A DNA stretch of 32,802 nt from Spirochaetaceae bacterium (GCA_030600745.1 JAUVLL010000002.1:1-32802), one strand, 5' to 3'; shown: positions 1-7,416, counted from the first letter of the stretch. Notes: a model not told the origin generated them from the sequence alone. Numbers and translations: made by a program.

Positions 1-2
1 CG

Positions 3-119
3 ATCTGGCAACGTAATTATTATGAACAAATTATACGAAATAAAAGATCCTATTATCAAATATCAGAATATATAAAATCCAATCCTGGCAAATGGCAGAA
101 TGATAAATATCATGAATAA
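3..119 (+). CDS. C-terminal end of a RAYT / IS200-like (Y1) transposase, cut by the window edge
   Basis: Reading in frame from base 3 gives 38 codons and then TAA. The residues Trp-Gln-Arg-Asn-Tyr-Tyr-Glu-Gln-Ile-Ile-Arg, followed shortly by Asn-Pro-Gly-Lys-Trp, match the C-terminal signature of REP-associated tyrosine transposases (Y1_Tnp, usual form WQRNYYEHIIR...NNPxKW). In this family a tyrosine is the DNA nucleophile. Only the tail is visible, so it cannot be said whether the gene is intact. It ends 38 bases before the tdh stop codon and converges on it. A mobile-element gene at this spot fits the decayed state of the neighbouring tdh and kbl genes, but no element end or REP-type repeat pair could be defined here. 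Confidence 0.7.
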   Translation: MWQRNYYEQIIRNKRSYYQISEYIKSNPGKWQNDKYHE

Positions 120-157
120 CATTTCCTTACCCACGCGTTAACGCCCAAAAATATAGT

Positions 158-985
158 TTACTCCCAGTAAAGAAGAACTTTCCCCGACTGTCCGGAGGCC
201 ATTATTTCGAAACCTTTTTCAAACTCATCAATAGGCAGCCTGTGGGTAATTATACGTGTTATATCCAGACCTGAGCGTATCATGGCTGCCATTTTGTACC
301 AGGTCTCGAACATCTCACGTCCATAGATACCCTTAAGGAGAAGACCTTTGAAAATAATATCATTCCAGTTTACCTGGGTTTCTCCTGGGGGAATACCCAG
401 CATTGCAACCCGTCCTCCATTATTCATACAATGAAATAATTGATTCTGGGCAGAAGGATTTCCGGACATCTCCATACCAATATCAAATCCTTCTAGCATA
501 TGAAGCTCACCCATTATTTCTTCCAGATTGTCATTCTTAATATTACCGGCTCTGGTTGCTCCCATTTGTCTGGCAAGGTTAAGGCGGTAATCATTTACAT
601 CTGTAATAATAACATATCTTGCTCCGGCATGCTTTACTACTGCAGCGGCCATTATTCCTATTGGACCTGCTCCGGTAATAAGAACATCTTCTCCTACAGT
701 ATTAAAAGAAAGAGCTGTATGAACAGCATTACCAAATGGATCAAAAATTGCTGCTACTTCATCACCTATTCCAATAACAGTTCCAACAAACTCATGCCCT
801 GTAATCATAGGAACAGGAACAGTTTTCTGAGACCATGCATCCCAATTATAGATATGTACATCAGTACCGCAGATGGCAGTAATTTTTATTTTTATTAGAA
901 GATCATTATGACCATATTCCGGTTCTGGTGCATCTATCATCCAGATTCCAGGTTCTTTTTTAGTTTTTGCCAGTGCTTTCATCAT
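158..985 (-). CDS. tdh: Zinc-type L-threonine 3-dehydrogenase with a large internal in-frame deletion (probably inactive)
   Basis: This is a medium-chain (MDR) threonine dehydrogenase, which oxidises L-threonine to 2-amino-3-ketobutyrate with NAD+. The N-terminal half (AICGTDVHIYNWDAWSQKT, GHE) and the C-terminal half (FDPFGNAVHTALSF, GAGPIGIMAAA, IYGREMFETWYKM, SGQSGKV) match E. coli Tdh almost motif for motif. The protein is 275 residues instead of about 341. Compared with E. coli Tdh from memory, about 67 residues are missing at the junction Gly-Asp-Glu-Val / Ala-Ala-Ile-Phe, near bases 749-765. The missing part contains the structural-zinc lobe with its four cysteines and part of the catalytic domain. 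Catalytic-zinc residues Cys38- and His63-equivalents and the Rossmann fold remain. The start ATGATG overlaps the kbl stop, so the two were one operon. The reading frame is open, but folding and activity are doubtful; I read it as a decaying gene. Confidence 0.85.
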   Translation of the reverse strand: MMKALAKTKKEPGIWMIDAPEPEYGHNDLLIKIKITAICGTDVHIYNWDAWSQKTVPVPMITGHEFVGTVIGIGDEVAAIFDPFGNAVHTALSFNTVGEDVLITGAGPIGIMAAAVVKHAGARYVIITDVNDYRLNLARQMGATRAGNIKNDNLEEIMGELHMLEGFDIGMEMSGNPSAQNQLFHCMNNGGRVAMLGIPPGETQVNWNDIIFKGLLLKGIYGREMFETWYKMAAMIRSGLDITRIITHRLPIDEFEKGFEIMASGQSGKVLLYWE

Positions 986-2106
986 TTTACTCCATCAATT
1001 ATTTTTAGTGCCTTCTCAAATGCTTCCAGGAGCCTGTCAATATCCTCTATTGTATGTTTAGTAGATATCTATACCCTTATTCGAGCCTTTCCTTTGGGAA
1101 CAACAGGAAATGAGAAAGGAATGACATAGATGCCGTTTTCATAAAGATTTTCTGCAATTTCTACAGCTATATATTCATCATAGAGCATAACAGGGATTAT
1201 TGCTGTATCTCCATTTGGAACATCAAACCCAAGGTCTTTCATTTTTTCCCTGAAATAATCTGATTTCATTTTAAGGTCCAGAGAAAATTTGCCATTACTC
1301 TTTCTTAAAAGAGACAAAGCCTCTATGGAAGCAGCAGCTACTCCAGGAGCAAGGGTATTTGAAAAAAGATAGGGTCGGGATTTCTGCCTTAACATTTCAA
1401 CAATCTCATTTTTTGCACATATGGCCCCCCCTGAGGCTCCCCCCAGGGCTTTACCAAAAGTTGTTGTTATAATATCTACTTTACCCAGCACACCACAGTG
1501 CTCAGCTGATCCTCTACCTGTCTTTCCTATATAACCAGTTGCATGTGAATCATCGACCATGACAAGGGCGTTATATTTTTCTACAAGAGCACATATTTTA
1601 TCTACCGGAGCTATATCACCATCCATTGAAAAAACACCATCTGTGCAGATTATCCTATACCGTGAATCTCTTGTCTCTATAAGCTCTTTTTCAAGATCTT
1701 CCATATCCATATGTTTATAACGAACCCGCTTTGCTTTAGATAGTCGAATTCCATCTATTATAGAGGCGTGATTAAGTTCATCTGAAATAATTGCATCTTC
1801 ACATCCTGTAAAGGACGCTATCTCTTTTTCAAACTGCTTATGTATAGATTGGGTTCCGCATATAAACCTGACAGAAGATAGTCCAAAACCCCATTTCTCA
1901 ATACCATGAGATGCAGCTCTTTTAATTTCTTTTTTATTGGCAAAACCTATCTAGTTATTTGAACAGAAATTAAGTACCTTTTTACCATCTTCTGTCTCAA
2001 TATTACTTCCCTGGGGTGTAGTTAAAACTCTTTCGTTTTTATAGAGTTTCATCTCCTTCAGTTCACTAAGTTTTTCTGTAAGATGATTTATAAAATCACT
2101 ATTCAT
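982..2106 (-). pseudogene. kbl: 2-amino-3-ketobutyrate CoA ligase (glycine C-acetyltransferase), disrupted
   Basis: This is a PLP-dependent alpha-oxoamine synthase that would split 2-amino-3-ketobutyrate with CoA into glycine and acetyl-CoA, as partner of the adjoining tdh. Conserved blocks include SSVRFICGTQ, SDELNHASIIDG, CTDGVFSMDGDIAP, VMVDDSHATG, TFGKALGGASGG (PLP lysine) and FPVVPKGKARIR. Reading through, there are two in-frame TAG codons. One is at 1953-1951, where E. coli Kbl has Tyr in Asn-Asn-Tyr-Leu-Gly; the other is at 1071-1069, where the family has Gln after RIRV/T. About 22 residues are also missing near 1790-1800, where Glu-Asp-Ala-Ile runs straight into Ile-Ser-Asp. The frame is otherwise kept over 375 codons, so decay looks recent. 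The start ATG at 2106 has AAGGAG upstream. The longest open piece is 1069-1710. TAG serves as a normal stop in several other genes here, so recoding is unlikely. Confidence 0.85.
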
Positions 2107-2120
2107 AATTTCTCCTTTAA

Positions 2121-2149
2121 TTGAACCTTAGATACTTTGAGTATATAGT
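2121..2149 (+). promoter_or_regulatory. Predicted sigma-70 promoter for the M29 aminopeptidase
   Basis: TTGAAC at 2121-2126, a 17-base spacer and TATAGT at 2144-2149. It lies about 120 bases before the aminopeptidase ATG, in the divergent intergenic region next to the kbl pseudogene. Confidence 0.5.
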
Positions 2150-2229
2150 ATGAAGGAATAAAATGTAGTTAATTTATTAAAAAAATTAGAGGAATCGTAA
2201 AAGTTTCTAATAATTGATACGGGCTGGTC

Positions 2230-2243
2230 GCAAACAAGTTTGC
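2230..2243. repeat. Short inverted repeat in the aminopeptidase leader
   Basis: GCAAACAAGTTTGC is a perfect 6-base inverted repeat with a 2-base centre, about 30 bases before the aminopeptidase start codon. It sits between the predicted promoter and the ribosome binding site, so it could be an operator or part of a dispersed repeat. No second copy was noticed in this window. Confidence 0.3.
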
Positions 2244-2272
2244 TGCTCGCCTATGCAACCTTAGGAGTAAAT

Positions 2273-3517
2273 ATGACTTTTTTAGAAAAATACGCAAATG
2301 TAATTCTTACCAGCCTTAATCTTCAGAAAGGACAAAACCTTTTGGTAAGAACAGAACCAGTGCATTGGAAGTTTGCATCCATTATTGCAGCAGAAGCTTA
2401 TAAAAAGGGAGCCAGATATGTAAGGGTTGATTCAAATGAAAAAGAAAATCAATTACTTTATAAGGCAAGAGTTGAGAATTCTCTGGAAGAGTACCTTGAT
2501 TATGTTCCTACTATAAAAACAGAAACATATAAAATAATGGTTGAAGAAGGCTGGGCATTGATATCTTTAAATGGGACAGAAGATCCTGATCTATTATCCA
2601 CCATTGATCCAAATCGAAATACTATAATTGGCAAAGCAATTGCAGAAGCTGGAAAACCTTTTAGAGAGGCCGTGCAAAATCACCGTATTCAATGGATAGT
2701 TGCTTTTGCTCCCACAGAAATCCTCTCTGGCAAAATAATGGATGTACCTCCGTCCCCACAGGCCTTAGACAAATTGTGGGAAGTTCTTACACCAATCCTG
2801 CATCTGGATGATGAAGATCCCTCTGCAACATGGCGTGAAAGAGGATTAACTTTAAAAAAGAGATCTTCTGTTTTAAATAAATTACAGCTTAAGGAAGTAT
2901 ATTTTAAAGGTCCCGGTACAGATTTAAAGGTTGGATTAAGGGGAAAAGCCAGATGGGAAGGCGGCAGTTCTATTTCTGAAAAAGGTATTGAGTTTTCACC
3001 TAATATTCCAACTGAGGAAGTTTTTACAGCACCTGATTTTCGATTGACAGAGGGTCGGGTACAAATTACAAGACCTGTTCTGGTTCCAACTATTGGTAAA
3101 ATAATAGAAGGCGGATGGCTGGAATTCAAGGCAGGTAAAGTTGTGAATTATGGAGCTAATTCAGGTAAAGATGTACTGGACCAGTATCTTGCAATGGATC
3201 CTGCAGCTGCTTATTTAGGTGAGCTGGCTCTGGTTGACAGTAACTCACCAATCTTTAAATCAGGAAAAACCTTCTACAACATTTTGTTTGACGAAAATGC
3301 ATCCTGCCATATAGCCCTGGGGAGTGCATACCCTGATTGCTATGAAGACGGTGGCAGTATGAGTGAGAAAGATTTACTGGATAATGGTATAAATATTTCC
3401 AACCTGCATACAGACTTTATGATTGGTTCCCCGGATGTGGACGTTACTGGTTTAACCTGGGATGGAAGGAAAGTTGATATAATTATAGATGGTGAGTTTG
3501 TTGGGGAGTTTGCCTGA
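2273..3517 (+). CDS. M29-family aminopeptidase (aminopeptidase T/S type)
   Basis: This is a cytoplasmic metallo-exopeptidase of peptidase family M29, removing N-terminal residues from peptides. The expected metal-site blocks appear in order in the C-terminal half: FSPNIPTEEVFTAPD (first Glu), YLGELALVD (second Glu), LFDENASCHIALGSAY (His and Tyr) and NLHTDFMIGSPDVDV (His and Asp). The length of about 414 residues matches the family's roughly 410. The open frame could begin 11 codons earlier, but ATG at 2273 is chosen because TTAGGAG lies six to seven bases before it. It has its own promoter and is convergent with the radical SAM gene, leaving a gap of only seven bases. It is the only undamaged gene in the first 5 kb. 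Its peptide substrates cannot be told from sequence. Confidence 0.9.
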   Translation: MTFLEKYANVILTSLNLQKGQNLLVRTEPVHWKFASIIAAEAYKKGARYVRVDSNEKENQLLYKARVENSLEEYLDYVPTIKTETYKIMVEEGWALISLNGTEDPDLLSTIDPNRNTIIGKAIAEAGKPFREAVQNHRIQWIVAFAPTEILSGKIMDVPPSPQALDKLWEVLTPILHLDDEDPSATWRERGLTLKKRSSVLNKLQLKEVYFKGPGTDLKVGLRGKARWEGGSSISEKGIEFSPNIPTEEVFTAPDFRLTEGRVQITRPVLVPTIGKIIEGGWLEFKAGKVVNYGANSGKDVLDQYLAMDPAAAYLGELALVDSNSPIFKSGKTFYNILFDENASCHIALGSAYPDCYEDGGSMSEKDLLDNGINISNLHTDFMIGSPDVDVTGLTWDGRKVDIIIDGEFVGEFA

Positions 3518-3524
3518 GTTTTAT

Positions 3525-4442
3525 CTATACTCTATTTTCTTCTCTTATTGCGTTTGCAAGCTGGTTAAACCTATCAATGGTATGTTTGTAAAACATCTGC
3601 CAACCATCACATAAGGCACTGAGTATGCCCGATTCTGCATTTGGACCTCTCATTTTCTGGCAGTCTCTGTCCATAGTACACTGAGTGTATATCCCTTTTA
3701 CAAGATAGTTCAGTACAGAATCAAAATGACGGATAGAAACTCTTCCTGAATCTTTCCTGTACCACATATCAAAAATTTTACATAGGAATTCTCCCCACTG
3801 TACTCCCGTAATGGAATAATGGGTCAGTTCTCCTTTGTCATCATATTCCACACATGGTATAAACTGTAGAAAATTAAACCCTTTATCCCTGTAGTATTTA
3901 TACAACTCTCCCGGGCTTTTTACATTATCCGAGTTTACAAGACATAAAATATTGAATTCAACCTTTGCCTGCCGGAGGTGTTCAATACCCTGCATGACCT
4001 TATTGTGGGTGGGGTCACCACTGACAGTAAGGCGGTATTTATTATGAAATTCTTTTGGGCCATCCAGGCTAACTCCAAGTAGAAAATTATGCTTTGCAAA
4101 GAAATCTGCCATTGGTTTATCTATCAACGTAGCGTTTGTTTGAAGTGCATTAGTGATTACTGCATTAGGTGGAGCATGTTTTTTTTGAAAATCCACTGCC
4201 TTTTTAAAAAAACCTAAGCCCAAAATAGTAGGCTCACCTCCCTGCCAGGTGAAACTATATTCAGGCATGGGAATTTTCATATAATCTTTAATCATCTTCT
4301 CCAGAATATTATCAGACATAACAGGTTTATCACCAGGTCTCACATAATCAAGGTGATCAATATAGAAACAGTATTCACAACGTAAGTTACATGAAGCAGA
4401 AGCAGGTTTTATCAGTAGTGAAAATGGTTTAACTCTATTCAT
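3525..4442 (-). CDS. Anaerobic sulfatase-maturase-like radical SAM protein lacking most of its SPASM domain
   Basis: The N-terminal 240 residues are a clear anSME-type radical SAM domain. They contain IKPASASCNLRCEYCFYID (the CxxxCxxC iron-sulfur motif, Cys18, Cys22, Cys25), FTWQGGEPT, LQTNATLID and VSLDGPKEFHN. Family members convert an active-site Cys or Ser of sulfatases into formylglycine. In C. perfringens anSME a SPASM domain follows, carrying two more [4Fe-4S] clusters and the catalytic Asp in a Tyr-Pro-Cys-Asp motif. Here Cys255-x5-Cys261 of that domain is followed at once by QKMRGPN...ALCDGWQMFYKH, the family's extreme C-terminus. Some 65-70 residues are missing, including the Cys-Asp motif. 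Total length is 305 residues versus about 370-400. The frame is intact and ends in TAG. No Shine-Dalgarno is visible before ATG 4442. It is probably inactive as a maturase. Confidence 0.8.
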   Translation of the reverse strand: MNRVKPFSLLIKPASASCNLRCEYCFYIDHLDYVRPGDKPVMSDNILEKMIKDYMKIPMPEYSFTWQGGEPTILGLGFFKKAVDFQKKHAPPNAVITNALQTNATLIDKPMADFFAKHNFLLGVSLDGPKEFHNKYRLTVSGDPTHNKVMQGIEHLRQAKVEFNILCLVNSDNVKSPGELYKYYRDKGFNFLQFIPCVEYDDKGELTHYSITGVQWGEFLCKIFDMWYRKDSGRVSIRHFDSVLNYLVKGIYTQCTMDRDCQKMRGPNAESGILSALCDGWQMFYKHTIDRFNQLANAIREENRV

Positions 4443-4450
4443 ATGGATTT

Positions 4451-4479
4451 ATTGTGATAGTATAATTTGACATTGTCAA
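4451..4479 (-). promoter_or_regulatory. Promoter with an odd palindrome over the -35 of the radical SAM gene
   Basis: Read on the minus strand, TTGACA (4479-4474) is followed after 17 bases by CACAAT (4456-4451). Transcription would then start only one or a few bases before the ATG at 4442, suggesting a leaderless or near-leaderless message. The -35 box is half of TTGACATTGTCAA (4467-4479), a perfect 6-base inverted repeat around one base, which could be an operator. Confidence 0.4.
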
Positions 4480-4540
4480 TCTGCTAAATAATTAACGGCG
4501 AGTTTACAAAAGATTTTTCTTAATCCCTGAATACTCAGAT

Positions 4541-4845
4541 TTAATCATTGTTTTCTGAAACCATACGGAAGGCTTCTATAAGAGTATCAGTATCCTCCAT
4601 AGTATGCTCACTGGAAATTTGAACCCTTATTCTTGCCTTCCCCTTTGGGACAACAGAAAATGAAAAAGGAACTACATATATAACCGGTTGCATGAGAGTC
4701 ATCCACCATAACCATTGCATTATATTTCTCTGCCAGATCACAGATTTTATCGAGCGGTGTAATATCACCATCCATAGAAAATACTCCGTCAGTACAGATT
4801 ATCCTGAACCTGGAACTTTCAGCTTCTTTAAGAGCATTTGACTTG
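4541..4845 (-). pseudogene. Second kbl remnant (two joined pieces of a glycine C-acetyltransferase gene)
   Basis: On the minus strand, from about 4845 the reading ALKEAESSRFRIICTDGVFS-MDGDITPLDKIC...VMVDDSHATGYI is the middle of Kbl. It then jumps, with a change of frame near 4675-4685, to VVPFSFSVVPKGKARIRVQISSEHTMED and the usual C-terminus, ending at 4541. About 175 residues between Ala-Thr-Gly-Tyr-Ile and Ile-Tyr-Val-Val-Pro are gone. The join falls in a short TATATA-like run that both parent sites could have shared. The start of the gene is also missing and replaced by an unrelated fragment. It is clearly related to, but not a recent copy of, the kbl pseudogene at 982-2106. It keeps Gln where that copy has its second TAG. 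No function is expected. Confidence 0.8.
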
Positions 4846-5014
4846 TTTCAAATGTTTTAATACCCATTAACTTTTCATAAACGGACAATGCCATAAGTTT
4901 TCCGTCAATGAGATTTATTACATTTTTGAATTTTGAGTGTATCTTGAACTTACCCTGTGCTTGAAAAGCTGAAACACCGATTGAAATATTTTTATAGCTT
5001 GTGAATAATTTCAT
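4799..5014 (-). pseudogene. 5' fragment of another gene, possibly DUF2877/AllH-like, joined to the kbl remnant
   Basis: An open frame begins with MKLFTSYKNISIGVSAFQAQ and continues with KIHSKFKNVINLIDGKLMALS before running out in the overlapping kbl remnant. The His-Ser-x-Phe-x-x-x-Ile-Asn-Leu pattern near the start resembles the beginning of DUF2877 (AllH/YlbF-type) proteins, which are normally about 270 residues. That identification is tentative. The genuine part probably ends around base 4850, because downstream bases read as Kbl in another frame. No strong Shine-Dalgarno is visible. I interpret it as the 5' stub of a gene whose body was lost in the same rearrangement that truncated the second kbl. 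Confidence 0.4.
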
Positions 5015-5075
5015 TTTCTACAACAATATTTATAACACATCTATTTATTTTTTCAAATTTTTTAAAAGATTTTTT

Positions 5076-5102
5076 TAAAATGGGGACGGTTTCCATCCCC
5101 AA
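5076..5102 (-). terminator. Rho-independent terminator after the intact tdh-kbl pair
   Basis: On the minus strand, GGGGATGG-AAA-CCGTCCCC (5100-5082) forms an 8-pair stem, one of the pairs being G-U, with a three-base loop. It is followed by ATTTT and an A/T run. It lies directly after the stop of the intact kbl gene at 5108. Confidence 0.7.
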
Positions 5103-5107
5103 TATTC

Positions 5108-6331
5108 TTATTTTTTGAATTTTCTTAAAACATCAAGTGCGTAATCAATATCAGATTCAGTATGATCACCGGCGATCTGGAATCTGATTTCTTCCGATCC
5201 CTTGGGAACTACAGGGTAGTTAAGTCCTGTGGCAATAATACCATTCTCTGTCAAAAATGCAACTATATCTGATGTTAATTGTGTATCTCTAACCATTAGA
5301 GGAACTACCGGATGTTCACCATCAAGTGTTTCATAACCTGCATCCTTCAAACCCTGTCTGAATTTTACCGTTAATTTTCTCAAGTGTTCAAGTATTTTTA
5401 ATCCTTCCGGACTTTCAATAATATCAATTGCTTTTGATGCTGCCGCTGCTTCTGAAACCGTTATTGGATTTGAGTAGATATACATTGGAGAAGTTTCTCT
5501 GAAATATTTCAATATTGCATCAGCAGAAACAACATATCCTCCGTTCACGCCGAAAGCTTTTCCAAGAGTTCCAATTAGAATATCTACTTTTGCTTTTGTA
5601 TATTCCTCTGTTCCTCTGCCTGTTTTACCGAATGCACCGACACCATGGGAATCATCTACAACAGAAATTATACCTTCTTCAAATTCCGAATCGTATTTAT
5701 TACAGATCTCAACGATCTCATCAAGTGGTGCATTGTCCCCTCTCATTGAAAAGATCCCGTCCGTTATAACAAGTAAGCGTTTTGCTTTTCCAATACTTTC
5801 CTTGATCTTTGTCTCAAGATCCTGCATATCATTGTGTTTATAAACTGCTTTTCCTGCTGGACGAGTAATTTTCATCCCGTTAATGATACAATTATGATTA
5901 AGTTCATCACTAACGATAATGGTCTCTTTTGTTGTAAGTGGTACTATAACGCTCATACTTGTAACATAAGCAGATGAAAAGATCATTCCGGCTTCTTTAT
6001 TATGAAAGTCGGCAAGCTTTTTTTCCAATATGGAATGTATATTATATGTTCCGCTAATAAATCGGACGGCACCCGGTCCTACACCGAATTTTCTTGATGC
6101 ATCTTCTTCAGCCTTGATCATATCATCTCTCAAGGACAATCCAAGATAGGAGTTTGAATTCATTTTTAAAAATTCTTTTTTTCCATTACCTTCAATAAAA
6201 TACCTTGGACCTTTATTCCCTTTTGCTCTGATAATATCGGTTATGATCATCTCATCGCCTTTGCTGACATTTCGATCCTTTAGATCACTTACATAGGATC
6301 TCAATACTTTACTTAATTTTTCACTTGACAT
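5108..6331 (-). CDS. kbl: Glycine C-acetyltransferase (2-amino-3-ketobutyrate CoA ligase), intact
   Basis: This is a full-length (407-residue) PLP-dependent alpha-oxoamine synthase. With the upstream dehydrogenase it would convert 2-amino-3-ketobutyrate plus CoA to glycine and acetyl-CoA. Visible family blocks are NSYLGLSLRDD, GVGPGAVRFISGTYNIH, SDELNHNCIINGMK, ITDGIFSMRGDNAPLDEI, VVDDSHGVGAFGKTGRG, LIGTLGKAFGVNGGY (PLP lysine) and YPVVPKGSEEIRFQI. It starts at ATG 6331 with AGGAGG five bases upstream, eight bases after the dehydrogenase stop, so the two are co-translated. It is longer at the N-terminus and clearly divergent from the two broken kbl copies nearby, so it is not their parent. 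Both broken copies have the Kbl blocks typical of the E. coli type, while this copy belongs with the SDR-type threonine dehydrogenase. 8-Amino-7-oxononanoate synthase is the main alternative; the neighbour argues against it. Confidence 0.88.
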   Translation of the reverse strand: MSSEKLSKVLRSYVSDLKDRNVSKGDEMIITDIIRAKGNKGPRYFIEGNGKKEFLKMNSNSYLGLSLRDDMIKAEEDASRKFGVGPGAVRFISGTYNIHSILEKKLADFHNKEAGMIFSSAYVTSMSVIVPLTTKETIIVSDELNHNCIINGMKITRPAGKAVYKHNDMQDLETKIKESIGKAKRLLVITDGIFSMRGDNAPLDEIVEICNKYDSEFEEGIISVVDDSHGVGAFGKTGRGTEEYTKAKVDILIGTLGKAFGVNGGYVVSADAILKYFRETSPMYIYSNPITVSEAAAASKAIDIIESPEGLKILEHLRKLTVKFRQGLKDAGYETLDGEHPVVPLMVRDTQLTSDIVAFLTENGIIATGLNYPVVPKGSEEIRFQIAGDHTESDIDYALDVLRKFKK

Positions 6332-6339
6332 ATATCCTC

Positions 6340-7311
6340 CTAATATTTGATATTTAATTTTATTGAAAGGTTCTTCAACATATCTTCTGTCATTTCTTCA
6401 ATACCGAAAGCAGGTTTCCAACCCCATTCTTCTGTAGCAGCAGAATCATCCATAGAATTTGGCCATGAATCCGCAATACCCTGTCTAATTGGGTCAACAT
6501 TATAGGAAAGATCAAATTCCGGAATAAACTTTTTGATCTCTTTTACCAATTCTTCCGGTGTAAAGTTCATAGCAGTAACATTGAAAGCATTCCTGTGTAT
6601 TAATTTACCTGGATCTACTTCCATAATATCTATTGCGGCTTTGATGGCATCCGGCATATACATCATATCAAGGCGAGTTTCTTTACTTAAAAAACATTCA
6701 TATTTTTTATTTTTCAATGCTTCATAGTAAATATCAATTGCATAATCCGTCGTTCCACCACCACCGGGAGTAACATAAGAAATTAAACCCGGATATCTCA
6801 CGCCTCTCGTATCAACTCCGTATTTTGTATGATAATAATCACATAACAGTTCTCCCGAAACTTTGGTAACACCATACATTGAAGTAGGTCTCTGTATCGT
6901 ATCTTGCGGGGTTCTGTCCTTTGGAGTTGAAGGACCAAAAGCACCGATGGAGCTTGGTGTAAATACCGAACAATCATATTTTCTTGCTATTTCCAATATA
7001 ACCGCAATACCTTCAACATTAACCCTCCAGGCGAGTTGCGGATTATTTTCCGCTAATGCAGAGAGAATTGCAGCAAGATGATAGATGGTTCCAATATTAT
7101 ATTTTTTGACAATTTTTTCCAACTCATCATAATTTGTAACTTCAATGAATTCAAAAGGGCCTGAATTTAGAAGTTCATCTGATGGTTTCTTCTTATGCCC
7201 AACAGCAACAACCTGATCATTTCCATATCGCTTTCTGAGAGCAATTGTAAGTTCTGATCCTATCTGACCAACGGCACCAGTAACTAATATCTTTTTTTGT
7301 TCCTTAGACAT
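6340..7311 (-). CDS. SDR-type L-threonine 3-dehydrogenase (NAD-dependent epimerase fold)
   Basis: An extended short-chain dehydrogenase of 323 residues. It has the N-terminal NAD motif GAVGQIGSEL, HLAAILSA, TPSSIGAFGP and the catalytic YGVTKVSGE (Tyr-x3-Lys). The stretch RYPGLISYVTPGGGGTTDYA is characteristic of the bacterial and trypanosomal threonine dehydrogenases of this fold rather than of sugar epimerases. It would oxidise threonine to 2-amino-3-ketobutyrate for the kbl gene immediately downstream. It uses no zinc and is unrelated to the MDR enzyme encoded by the damaged tdh at 158-985. Together the pair looks like a functional replacement. ATG 7311 is preceded by AGGAGGACAAAAG. It is divergently transcribed from an XRE-cupin regulator, and their promoters overlap. 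Confidence 0.88.
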   Translation of the reverse strand: MSKEQKKILVTGAVGQIGSELTIALRKRYGNDQVVAVGHKKKPSDELLNSGPFEFIEVTNYDELEKIVKKYNIGTIYHLAAILSALAENNPQLAWRVNVEGIAVILEIARKYDCSVFTPSSIGAFGPSTPKDRTPQDTIQRPTSMYGVTKVSGELLCDYYHTKYGVDTRGVRYPGLISYVTPGGGGTTDYAIDIYYEALKNKKYECFLSKETRLDMMYMPDAIKAAIDIMEVDPGKLIHRNAFNVTAMNFTPEELVKEIKKFIPEFDLSYNVDPIRQGIADSWPNSMDDSAATEEWGWKPAFGIEEMTEDMLKNLSIKLNIKY

Positions 7312-7416
7312 CTTTTGTCCTCCTATAATTTAATGTAAAGGGATAACTCTTCACCAAAATTCACTTTCCTATATCCCATGCAAGAAGAATTTTCATCTCC
7401 CCTCCAAAATAAAAAC

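Noticed and set aside
135..144. Perfect 10-base palindrome GCGTTAACGC between the transposase tail and tdh
   Set aside because: It is short, has no T-run on either side and no second copy was seen, so neither terminator nor element end can be supported.
982..2106. TAG in kbl as pyrrolysine or other recoding
   Set aside because: TAG is an ordinary stop for at least four genes here, the MttB-family gene has no in-frame TAG, and kbl also carries a deletion; decay is simpler.
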